A DNA stretch of 28,181 nucleotides. Source: a virus. The translations under genes were made by a program, and so were the position numbers. Under the pieces are notes generated by a model. It was not told the origin of the DNA. It searched no databases and worked only from the letters and a program-made list of their open reading frames with translations. The stretch covers positions 1 through 28,181 of IMG/VR virus record IMGVR_UViG_3300046453_000106. The stretch is one strand, 5' to 3'. Of the stretch, positions 1 through 8,000 are shown one piece after another (the first letter of the stretch is position 1; the number at the start of each line of letters is the position of its first letter).

Positions 1-2355
1 GCTCGACCGGGCAAAGCGGTGCTTCCACTCGATTTCGATCGAGCGGCCTTCGAACTCGGTGTTGGACGCGCCAACCTTTTCGGAGAGCTCCAGTCCGTTG
101 AGGACCGGCAGCGGCAGCTTTGCGGCACCCAGGACCGTGAACGAACCCGTAAGCGCCGGCGACAGCACGTTCTGATAGGAACGCGCCCTGACGATGATCT
201 CGTAGTCGCCCGGAACGGCGTTATTGAACTCGATATGGTTGAGCCGGGTTGGCTCAAGCTTGATCTTGCCCTTGTCGGGATGGTTGATCCAGACGAGGTA
301 ATCCTTGATGAAGAACTTCGACTGCGGACGGCGCCAGGAGATATTGAGGTCAGCGCGGATGCGGCCGTTGTCGTTCTGATAGACCTGCTCCAGCACCTTG
401 AGGCTCAGCGGCGCCGGCACTTCCTTGTCAGGCAGCGTGTAGGGCGGGGGCTGAATGTTCTTGTCGCGCTCGACGCGGGCGAACTTGGTCGGATCATGGA
501 ACAGCGCCGTGATCTCGAACTGGTTCTTGGCCTTCTCCTTCATGCCAATGACGCGGAACTGGCGCGGCACGACATTGGAGGCCTTGAGAATATAGACGGC
601 GCCAACCATGGGCAGCGACGGCAGGTTGCTTGCCAGATTGACACTCTGGAAGCCGCCGGCGGTCTCCATGCCCCAGCTCGAAATGTTGCGCTCGACCACG
701 TTGCCGTTCTTGAGCACGACATAGATCGAATAGGTCTCGCCGGACTCCTTGTTGAACGGCGCATCCAGCGTCAGCTGGTTGAGAGCCACTTCAAGCAGGC
801 GGCCGCCGAGGCGGGCATTTGCCTTGCGCGGATCAGCAATCGCGATGATGTCGCCAGGACGGCAGAGCGCCTGGTCCCAGGACGCGGTGAAGCTGACCGT
901 TTCGGTGGCCGTGCGTTCGGTGTCGAGGATCCATTCGCCATAGCGACGGGCAAGCGTCCGCGACGTGCAGCCGATAAGCTGCACGGTCTTTTCACGCCAG
1001 CCGAATTCCTCGAGCGCGTCGTCATTAATGACGGCTTCGACAGCAGGCTGGCCGAAATTGTCGTCATCGTTGTAGCTGACGAGAGCAGCAGAGTGACGGG
1101 CCTTCTTGGCCGTGCCCTGATATTCGAACTCGCCGCCGATGACGTTAGCCGGCGTCAGCAGGAATTCCGGGTCGCCGGGCTTGTCGGCAAAGGCAAATAC
1201 CTGGCCGAGAGACCAGTAGGCCATGCCGCGCCAGGTGGACGCGATCGACTGCAGCACCTTCCAGGCTTCCTCGCGGTTCTGGATGACGCCGTTGAAGGTG
1301 TAACGCGGCTCCCGAAGTTCGGTGCCGTTGGTCTTCTTAATGCCCGTCTTGACCTTTTCGTCGCAATACTGGGCAATCGCGTAGAGCGACCACTTGTCGA
1401 TCACAGCTTCATCGACGAAGCCGCCGAGGCCGTAACGGTTGTTGGTCAGAATGTCGTAGAAGACCCAGACCGGGTTGTTGGTCCACTGCTTCTCGTCTGC
1501 GAACTCGCCGTTCCAGTTGCCCGTGTAGGTGCGGGTTTCCGGATCGTAGTTGTTCGGCACCTGGACCTTGAGGCCGCGGAAGCGATAGACACGCTCGGGC
1601 ATGTTCGAGCCCATGTCTTCAGCATTGACTTCAAAGCCGATGAGGGCGCAGTTCGGGTAGGTGAACTTGCCTTCGACGCGCGTGGTGTAGGAATCGAGCC
1701 AGGTCTCGTTGGCCGTCTTTTCGTCTTCCGGATCATCGGTCAGACGGGTGACGCGGATCATGCAGGGCGTGGCGTCGTCAGGGATCTTAACGCGGTGGAC
1801 CAGCTGGTAGGCCGAGGTGGTCTTCTCGTCCTTGATGTCGACGGTCTTGTAATCTTCCCAGAGCGAGCCGTTCGGCTTGATCGAGATCTTGTAGGAGACC
1901 GAGGACTTCTGGAGCGAGCCGTCCTTCTTCTTCTGCTTGACCAGCGCCGGCAGGCGCATGACCAGCATGACGGTATCAACGTCTTCGTTGGTGATGGTGA
2001 TTTCGTGCGGGCCGGAGGCCTTGGTGATCTGCACGCCAACGTCATAGGGCGTCTCGACACCGGCATGACCGCGCAGAACGTCCTGCTCGGCATAGCCGAG
2101 GCGCGTCGAAACCTCGACGTTTTCATAGGTGCGCTTGCCGGACTTGGTTTCGAGCGGCGTCTTGGCGAAGTAGATGGACTTGGCGCCATCGACCAGGCCG
2201 ACGCACGGACCTTCGGAGATCAGCTCGACGAAGCGGACAAGCGAGTTGGACTGCAGCGTGTTGTCAGCATTGCTGCCGGCGCCACCCTTGCCACCCATCA
2301 TGCCGCCAGAGCCGCGGATCGGAGTGCCGTTTACGAGAACATCACAGGCGCTCAT
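1..2355 (-). CDS. J: Tail tip attachment protein, lambda gpJ-like (C terminus beyond window)
   Basis: The reading frame starts with ATG at 2355 and stays open for 785 codons to the left edge, so the C-terminal, usually host-specific part is missing. The N terminus has the gpJ pattern: a Gly-rich start, then LQSNSLVRFVELISEGP and a KSIYFAKTPLE segment. These belong to the tail-hub part of the J/central fibre family. Later parts contain the baseplate-hub-like region and, near the edge, a fibronectin-III-like stretch (LSLKVLEQVYQNDNGRIR onward). In lambda-type phages this protein forms the tip of the tail and binds the receptor. The start overlaps the stop of the I gene (ATGA), which indicates translational coupling. 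It is the last visible gene of the tail operon. Family assignment is confident; receptor is unknown. Confidence 0.93.
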   Translation of the reverse strand, partial: MSACDVLVNGTPIRGSGGMMGGKGGAGSNADNTLQSNSLVRFVELISEGPCVGLVDGAKSIYFAKTPLETKSGKRTYENVEVSTRLGYAEQDVLRGHAGVETPYDVGVQITKASGPHEITITNEDVDTVMLVMRLPALVKQKKKDGSLQKSSVSYKISIKPNGSLWEDYKTVDIKDEKTTSAYQLVHRVKIPDDATPCMIRVTRLTDDPEDEKTANETWLDSYTTRVEGKFTYPNCALIGFEVNAEDMGSNMPERVYRFRGLKVQVPNNYDPETRTYTGNWNGEFADEKQWTNNPVWVFYDILTNNRYGLGGFVDEAVIDKWSLYAIAQYCDEKVKTGIKKTNGTELREPRYTFNGVIQNREEAWKVLQSIASTWRGMAYWSLGQVFAFADKPGDPEFLLTPANVIGGEFEYQGTAKKARHSAALVSYNDDDNFGQPAVEAVINDDALEEFGWREKTVQLIGCTSRTLARRYGEWILDTERTATETVSFTASWDQALCRPGDIIAIADPRKANARLGGRLLEVALNQLTLDAPFNKESGETYSIYVVLKNGNVVERNISSWGMETAGGFQSVNLASNLPSLPMVGAVYILKASNVVPRQFRVIGMKEKAKNQFEITALFHDPTKFARVERDKNIQPPPYTLPDKEVPAPLSLKVLEQVYQNDNGRIRADLNISWRRPQSKFFIKDYLVWINHPDKGKIKLEPTRLNHIEFNNAVPGDYEIIVRARSYQNVLSPALTGSFTVLGAAKLPLPVLNGLELSEKVGASNTEFEGRSIEIEWKHRFARSS

Positions 2356-3068
2356 CAGTCGCGACCCCACGGATCTACGTAGGAGTCATTGGTCTCGTCA
2401 TCGTCGGCGGGCGTTCCGTCGTCCTCGTCGTGGTCGCCATCCTTGTCGACATCGGTCAGAAGGTCTTCGGCATCCATGCCGGCGGAAATGACGACGCCGC
2501 CGGTGTAGACTTCGCCGTAAACGAGCGGGATTGCCGCGCCTTCCTGATAGGAATTGGTCGGGCCGGTCAGAATGTAGGAGTCGGTGGACTTGTCGTCCTT
2601 CTCTTCGGGCGCAAGCAGCTGGGAGACGCCGGAGGCGGCAACAGCCAGACCGACCATCGCCATCGAGCCGTAGCTCATGTTGATGCCGGAGAGACCGAGC
2701 GGAATGGTGCCGGCAAGCGTGCCGCCGGAGAAGACGAAGGCCGCGCCAATCAGGGCGACGCCAAGAATGACCTTGAGCAGGCCCGAGCGCTTGGAGCCGG
2801 CAATGACCGGCATGATGTGAAGATCGCCAGCGCCGAGCCTAAAGCCCTTCACCATGTCGATGTCCATGTCGACGGCACCAAAGTCCGGCGTGCCACCCTT
2901 GGGCGAGCGCAGGACGTGGTAGGAGCCGTCGCGGATCGCGTCGCCAAAACCCTTGATCTGGATGGACATGGCGCGAATGGCTTCCGCGGCCGTCTCGACC
3001 GAGAGCTGATGCTTTTCGCCGTAGCGGGCGCCGAGATCGCCGTGCAGAACGATGTTACGCAGAGCCAT
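2355..3068 (-). CDS. I: Tail assembly protein, lambda gpI-like
   Basis: A 237-residue protein. I chose the ATG at 3068 (MALRNIVLHGDLG) rather than an upstream in-frame start because GGGAG lies 7 bases before it and the N terminus then matches the gpI family, which begins with a ubiquitin-like fold. The middle (about residues 95-150) is hydrophobic and Gly/Ala-rich, as in gpI. The C-terminal third carries the conserved segment around IPLVYGEVYTGG and then a very acidic tail with DVDKDGDHDED, which resembles a calcium-binding DxDxDG loop. gpI is needed for lambda tail-tip assembly. The start overlaps the K gene by 14 bases and the stop overlaps the J start by 4 bases, placing it in the K-I-J coupled unit. 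Confidence 0.9.
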   Translation of the reverse strand: MALRNIVLHGDLGARYGEKHQLSVETAAEAIRAMSIQIKGFGDAIRDGSYHVLRSPKGGTPDFGAVDMDIDMVKGFRLGAGDLHIMPVIAGSKRSGLLKVILGVALIGAAFVFSGGTLAGTIPLGLSGINMSYGSMAMVGLAVAASGVSQLLAPEEKDDKSTDSYILTGPTNSYQEGAAIPLVYGEVYTGGVVISAGMDAEDLLTDVDKDGDHDEDDGTPADDDETNDSYVDPWGRD

Positions 3069-3864
3069 TGGCAGCTCCCGTGTAACGAAGCCACTTGACG
3101 GCCGCCCTCGCCCAGATGCCCGCAGGCTCACGACGCGACAGGCGCAGCGGCAGGTGCTGGACAAGCAGGTTGTTGCCGACCAACAGGCCGGCGTGATTGA
3201 GCGTGGTGTGATTGACGCTGATCAGGAATGCGTCACCCGGACGCGCCTCGCCGAAGGTGATTTCGGTAAAGCCGAACGCCTTGAAGTGATCGACGTAGAG
3301 ATTCTTGCCGTCGTTCTCCCAGGCAGCGTCGCGCGCCACTTCCGGAAGCTCGATCGGCTCATAGGGCCAGTCGATGCCCTGCGCTGCGCAACCCTCGCGG
3401 CCAAGCCGGAAGATATCGCGGATCAGTGAATAGCAGTCGGTGACGCCAGGCACGAAGCTGCGGCCGATCAGGGCCGGCATAGGCAGTCCGTCGCCCCACA
3501 TGATCGGGTTGGCGAAGCTGTCTTCGTCGAGCGGCACGATGGCCCAGGGAACGTTGGTGGCGAGCTGGCCTTCCATGTCGCTCTGGGTCGGCCAGAGGAC
3601 AGGCTTGTCGTCCTTGGACTGGGGCACGAAGGGATGGGAATGGATGACGGCCTCGAGGACGCCCTTGGAGCGCGCTGCCAGCTGCTCTGCAGGGTCGATC
3701 TCGAAATCCCTGAGCGGATCGGCCGCGACATTGGTGCACGGAATATAGGCGCCAGCGACCACCAGGCCGCAGCTCTCCTTGGGGAACTCGGCGCGTGCAT
3801 GTGCCTGCGCGGCAGCAATCATCGCATCCGAGAAAGTAAATAAGGACTTACTTACATTATTCAT
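3055..3864 (-). CDS. K: Tail tip peptidase, lambda gpK-like (JAB/MPN plus NlpC/P60)
   Basis: A 269-residue two-domain protein. Residues about 10-130 form a JAB/MPN metallopeptidase domain, with Glu30 in PKESCG, His75 and His77 in HSHP, and Asp96 in TQSD. Residues about 135-260 form an NlpC/P60 domain, with Cys144 in TDCYS, His224 in NHAG and a likely third residue His237. This is the gpK architecture, a tail-tip enzyme thought to cut peptidoglycan or process tail proteins. The ATG at 3864 overlaps the L stop (TGATG); a longer frame would run well into L and lacks support. One copy of the 20-bp palindrome lies inside codons 4-10 of this gene, the only copy within a coding region. Confidence 0.93.
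   Translation of the reverse strand: MNNVSKSLFTFSDAMIAAAQAHARAEFPKESCGLVVAGAYIPCTNVAADPLRDFEIDPAEQLAARSKGVLEAVIHSHPFVPQSKDDKPVLWPTQSDMEGQLATNVPWAIVPLDEDSFANPIMWGDGLPMPALIGRSFVPGVTDCYSLIRDIFRLGREGCAAQGIDWPYEPIELPEVARDAAWENDGKNLYVDHFKAFGFTEITFGEARPGDAFLISVNHTTLNHAGLLVGNNLLVQHLPLRLSRREPAGIWARAAVKWLRYTGAANGSA
3836..3855. repeat. 20-bp palindrome, copy 1
   Basis: GTAAATAAG-GA-CTTACTTAC. One mismatch between arms. It begins nine bases after the L stop and lies inside codons 4-10 of K. Confidence 0.85.
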
Positions 3865-4568
3865 CACATAGGCCTCATCACACCAGGAAAGCCCCAGAAC
3901 GGCAGCGGCTTGTTCTTGCCGAACCTGAGCTTGCAGCAATTGACCGTCCGCGACGGCTTGTCGTTGGCCGCGGTCGTTGCCTGGTCGTTTTCATCGAAAT
4001 AGTTGGAGCCGGTATAGGGGCACTGGGCCTTGGCATAGTTGAACGTGCCGCTGCCGGCATAGCGGCGGTAGCGCGCCAAGCAGGTGTTGCGCAGCACAGA
4101 GCGACCGGGGATCATCTTGCCGGCCTGGTCGATGGCCGCAGACAGTTCCCACTCCACAAAGACGGAGTTTTCAGTGACCTTGCGCTCGATCTGGAAGATA
4201 TCGGGACCGAAGAATGCCGAGCTGTCGGGATCCTCGTGGTCGTCCAGGTGACGGGCAAAGGTGCGAATGCGCTGGACTTCACAGCCGAGCAGATCGCCAA
4301 AGGTGTTGATGGCGGTCTGGGCCATGCCGTCGGTGTTGTTGAGGCGGATCGTCGGCGTCGGCAGAGCGCCGGCACCCGTCGTTTCCATGCCCTCGAACTC
4401 GCAATCGACGGGCTCATAGACCTGACCACCGAACTTGATCTTGCTGTTGGTCTCGGCACCCTGGACGAAATACAGCACGTTGCCGCCGACCTTGGTGAGG
4501 TCGAGGATGAACAGCGAGATCAGCGCTCCCGGCTCGAGATCCTGTGCGGTCTGGGTGATATTGGTCAT
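3864..4568 (-). CDS. L: Minor tail protein, lambda gpL-like, cysteine-rich C terminus
   Basis: A 234-residue protein of the gpL family, recognised by the C-terminal region with CLARYRR, CPYTG, FDEND and the end pattern CKLRFGKNKPLPFWGFPG. Four cysteines lie in that region (163, 183, 211, 212). Lambda gpL is known to carry an iron-sulfur cluster through conserved C-terminal cysteines; the same is inferred here, although the adjacent 211/212 pair is a closer spacing than I expect. GGAGA before the ATG at 4568 is the likely ribosome binding site, and it can pair with TCTCC ten bases upstream to form a small hairpin. The gene follows M and a palindrome copy and precedes K, as in lambda. Confidence 0.92.
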   Translation of the reverse strand: MTNITQTAQDLEPGALISLFILDLTKVGGNVLYFVQGAETNSKIKFGGQVYEPVDCEFEGMETTGAGALPTPTIRLNNTDGMAQTAINTFGDLLGCEVQRIRTFARHLDDHEDPDSSAFFGPDIFQIERKVTENSVFVEWELSAAIDQAGKMIPGRSVLRNTCLARYRRYAGSGTFNYAKAQCPYTGSNYFDENDQATTAANDKPSRTVNCCKLRFGKNKPLPFWGFPGVMRPM

Positions 4569-4609
4569 GGGGTCTCCGGCTAGGAGAGAACCATACCAAA
4601 GGCGGAAAC

Positions 4610-4629
4610 GTAAGTAAATGCTTACTTAT
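4610..4629. repeat. 20-bp palindrome, copy 2
   Basis: GTAAGTAAA-TG-CTTACTTAT, five bases after the M stop and about 40 bases before the L start. Confidence 0.9.
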
Positions 4630-4633
4630 ATTT

Positions 4634-4984
4634 TTAGTCCAGGGCGAAGCTCTGGACAAAGGTCGCGCTGATCGTCCAATAGCCGGCCGGAGAGTCGACC
4701 GTCCACTCCTTGCAGGTCCACTTGAGCGCCGAATCGTCACCGTAGATCTGGTAGTAGAACGGCGTGTAGCCGCCCTTGCCGGTGAAGAAGTTGTTGATCG
4801 AGTTCTTCTGCGAGAGCGTAAGCGCATCCCACTTGAGCTGGATCTCACGGCGGATATGGTTGAGACCTGCCGCCGTCGGCTGGGAATAGCCGTCGCCGAA
4901 CTCGGCCTCGTGGATATTGATCTTCGGCGTCTGAGACGTGCCCGGGGAGGGAGCGATCGGCGGATTGAAGGTAGCAAAGGGCAT
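4634..4984 (-). CDS. M: Minor tail protein, lambda gpM-like
   Basis: A 116-residue protein with the gpM pattern: a proline-rich N terminus with PSPGTSQTPKINIHEAEFGDGYSQ and then a TAAGLN...WDALT stretch. In lambda-type tails gpM sits near the distal end and is needed for tip assembly with gpL. The start at 4984 is preceded by AGAGGA at good spacing. That ribosome binding site lies inside the 3' arm of a perfect 12-bp inverted repeat (4987-4998 with 5028-5039), so translation could be blocked when the mRNA folds. A palindrome copy separates it from L. Confidence 0.9.
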   Translation of the reverse strand: MPFATFNPPIAPSPGTSQTPKINIHEAEFGDGYSQPTAAGLNHIRREIQLKWDALTLSQKNSINNFFTGKGGYTPFYYQIYGDDSALKWTCKEWTVDSPAGYWTISATFVQSFALD

Positions 4985-4986
4985 TA

Positions 4987-5039
4987 GCGGCGTCCTCTTT
5001 GTGTAAGCGTTGACTTACTTTTATCACAGAGGACGCCGC
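4987..5039. repeat. Nested inverted repeat with degenerate palindrome, copy 3
   Basis: Outer arms of 12 bp (4987-4998 and 5028-5039) are perfectly complementary. Inside is a degenerate core, GTAAGCGTT-GA-CTTACTTTT at 5003-5022. The arm nearest the M gene contains its ribosome binding site AGAGGA. Confidence 0.88.
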
Positions 5040-5053
5040 GTTCCCAGCCTGTT

Positions 5054-8000
5054 TTAGCGGCTCAGCATATTGCCCGGCCGCATCTGGCGACGCAGCTCAT
5101 CGGCCACCACGCCACGCATGGAACCTTCAAGCTCGCGCTTCATGCGCTGGGCAAGATCCGCATTCTGTTCCGGCGTGCCGGCAGAACCCTGGACCGTGAT
5201 CGGAGCCGAGACAGAAATCGCCTGGTTGGCCTGAAAGCCGCCCATCTTCGACATTTGCTCGGCAGTGAAGACACCCTCGCCCTTCTGAGCGATGATCGGC
5301 ACTTCGGAATGGTGAAGCTTCTTGCCGCCGACGATGCCGCCCGAATGGAACTTCGGTGCGTTCATGAAGGCGAGCGACGATGCGACCTTACGACCAGGTG
5401 CGCGGCCGCCGATGATGCCGCCGGTGTGGAACATGCCAGCAGCCATCTTGCCCTTGCCGGCGCTGGCGGCCTGGCTCTTGCCAAGACCAGCACCCTTGCC
5501 GGTGGCAGCACCCGTCGTGCCCTTGGCGCCCTGGAACATCTGGCTCATCATATACTTGACGCCCATGTTCACCATATCCTTGAGGATACCCTGGATCGCC
5601 GAACGCAGATCGCCGGTGCCGGTGATGAGATCGGTGAGGCCGCCGGCCAGCGAGTCCATCCAGCGCGTCGCGCCCTGAGACAGCTGTTCCTGTGCGTCAC
5701 CCCATTCAGCCATCTGCTTCTGCAGCGGAGACGACTGCTGGGCATACTGGGCGCGGATTGCAGCCTTGCGAGCTTCGACCGCCTGGGTGATCTCGACTTC
5801 GCTGTCGCCGGCCGCACGCATCTTGGCCGCCATCTGGTCGACATCGGCGAGCTGGCGCTGCATGGCAGCCTGACGCGCCTGGCTCTGGGTCATCAGCGAC
5901 TCCTGAGCGGTGCGGTTTTCCTGTGCCCACTTGGCACGGATCGTCGCACCCTCGAGCTGACCCTGCTGAGAGAGCATCTGCTGCTTATAGGCGACCGCAG
6001 CCTTATACTTTTCGTTGTTCTCGTAGTCGGCGCCGGCCGCTTCCTTGACCTTGGCGATATAGGTGTCGAGGTCGGTGATCAGCTTCTGCATTTCAGAGCT
6101 GTCGGGCTTGTAGGTCGGGTCGGCCGCCTTCTTCTTTTCCTCGGCGATACGGCGCGCGATCTCGACGCGGCGTTCCTCGAAGTTGCCAAGCTCGCGGTCG
6201 ATCGCGGTCTGGTTCTTCTTGGCCTCGGCAATTTCCTTGTTCTTGGCGTCGAGCGCCTTGGCAGCCTCGAGCGCCTTGGCATAGACGGCCGAGTCCGGAT
6301 CCAGGTTGCCCTTGTAGATCTTGCCGTTCTTGATCGCCTCGACGAGCTGCTTATACTTCTCGCCGCCCTCCTCCGCAGCCTTGCCGGCAGCGACGGTCTC
6401 GGCGTCGAGATCCTGCATCGTCTTCTTGAGCGCAAGCGCGCCCTTCTGGTTGTCGAGGTCGTCCTGCTTCTTGGAGAGGTCATCGAGCTCGGTGCCCAGC
6501 TTCTCGGTCAGGCCGACACGATCCTTCACGAGCGCGTTGATACGCTCCTGGGATGCTGCAACGTCATACTGGGGCTGCGCATTGACCACGGCACTGTCGC
6601 CCGGGATTACTGCCTTTTCGACAGTCGGACCCTTCTGGCTGTTCATCGCGGCCATGATGTCGGCGTCGGACCTGTTGTTGAGGCTGGTCCACTCCTTGCG
6701 CAGACCATCAAGACCCTGACCCTGGCGGCCCTCGATGAGCTTGCGCGCCATCGCGTCCTGCATTTCGGGCGTGAACAGCTCGTTGCCGGTCAGGCCCATG
6801 CTGCTCATCAGGCCTTCAAGCGTCTTGCCGACGATCTGATAGCGGCCGAGAGCCGACGAACCGCCGCCCTCATACTTGGCCTGGTTCTCAGGCGTCAGCA
6901 TGCCGCGCTGCAGTTCACGGATCTGGTTGAGCGTCATGCTCGTCAGGTTCTGGGGACCGCCGGTCCAGCGGCCGTTGTCGAGCGTGGCGTTATAGTCGCC
7001 CTTGGACTCGCCCTGGGCGATGAAGTTCAGGAACGCGTCGCTGGAGCTCGTCATGTTGGCGAACGGGTTCGGACCCGAAAGCGAGCTGTTGATGCCGCGG
7101 CCGAGATTGCTGAAATTCAGACCGTTGAGACCCGTGCCGATGTTGAGGATCTGCTCAGCCATCTTGCGCAGCGCGTCGGTGACGCCGTTGACCTTGGAGA
7201 CGGTCTGATCACCGAAAGCAGTCTGCTGCATGACGCGAGACACGTCATTTGCACTCAGGCCCTGTGCGTCAAGCGCGCCCACGACACCGATGACAGCTTC
7301 CTTCACCTTGTCGATCGGACCAAGGCCCTCGTAGTAGCCGTTCTCGAGGCGCACCTTCATCTTTTCCGCGTCGTTGAGATCGCCACCGGCCATCTCCTCG
7401 CGGATCTTCATTTCCTCCTCGAGCTGATCCATGCGGATCTTGTCGATATCGTTCTGGGCCTTCTGCTGGCCCTTCATCAGCTTGTCGAGGCCTTCCTTGG
7501 CCGCCGCGGCGTCAAGCAGATCCTGATGCAGCTTGCGAACGGCGTCGCCGCCTTCCTCGATCGAGCCAAAGTCGTTCTGGGCGATGCGCGCCTGCATTTC
7601 AGCCACAGCGCCGGAAGCGCCATGCAGCTCGGCATTCAGGCCGGCAATGTCCTGCCGGAGACTGTCGAGCGTCTGCTTGCCCTTGTTGACAAGCTTTTCC
7701 TCATCGACCGGAGCCGTGGTCGTCGGAACGCCGAACTGCTCCTTGGAGATCTTGTTGGCAGCCGCCATCTGCGCCGCGAGCTTCTCCTGGAGGAAGTCGA
7801 GCGCTGCCGTTGCCAGGCGCTTCTGATTGGCGTCGCCGGCCTTGTAGAGGTCTTCCTGAGCCGTGATCTCGGCCTTCGTGACCGCAATGGTCGCGTCCGA
7901 AAGCGTCTTCTGGTTCTTGAGCAGGCTGTCGCGATAATCGCTCTCGACCTTCGACATCGCCTTGGTGCCGTTCTTGACGGCAATCAGGTCGGCGTCATAC

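Noticed and set aside
19-2382. Plus-strand open frame of 787 codons
   Set aside because: It is the antisense shadow of the J gene, whose minus-strand product has recognisable gpJ motifs.
4635-4660. Hairpin GTCCAG/CTGGAC at the end of the M gene as a terminator
   Set aside because: The stem is short and followed by an A-rich, not U-rich, stretch on the transcribed strand.
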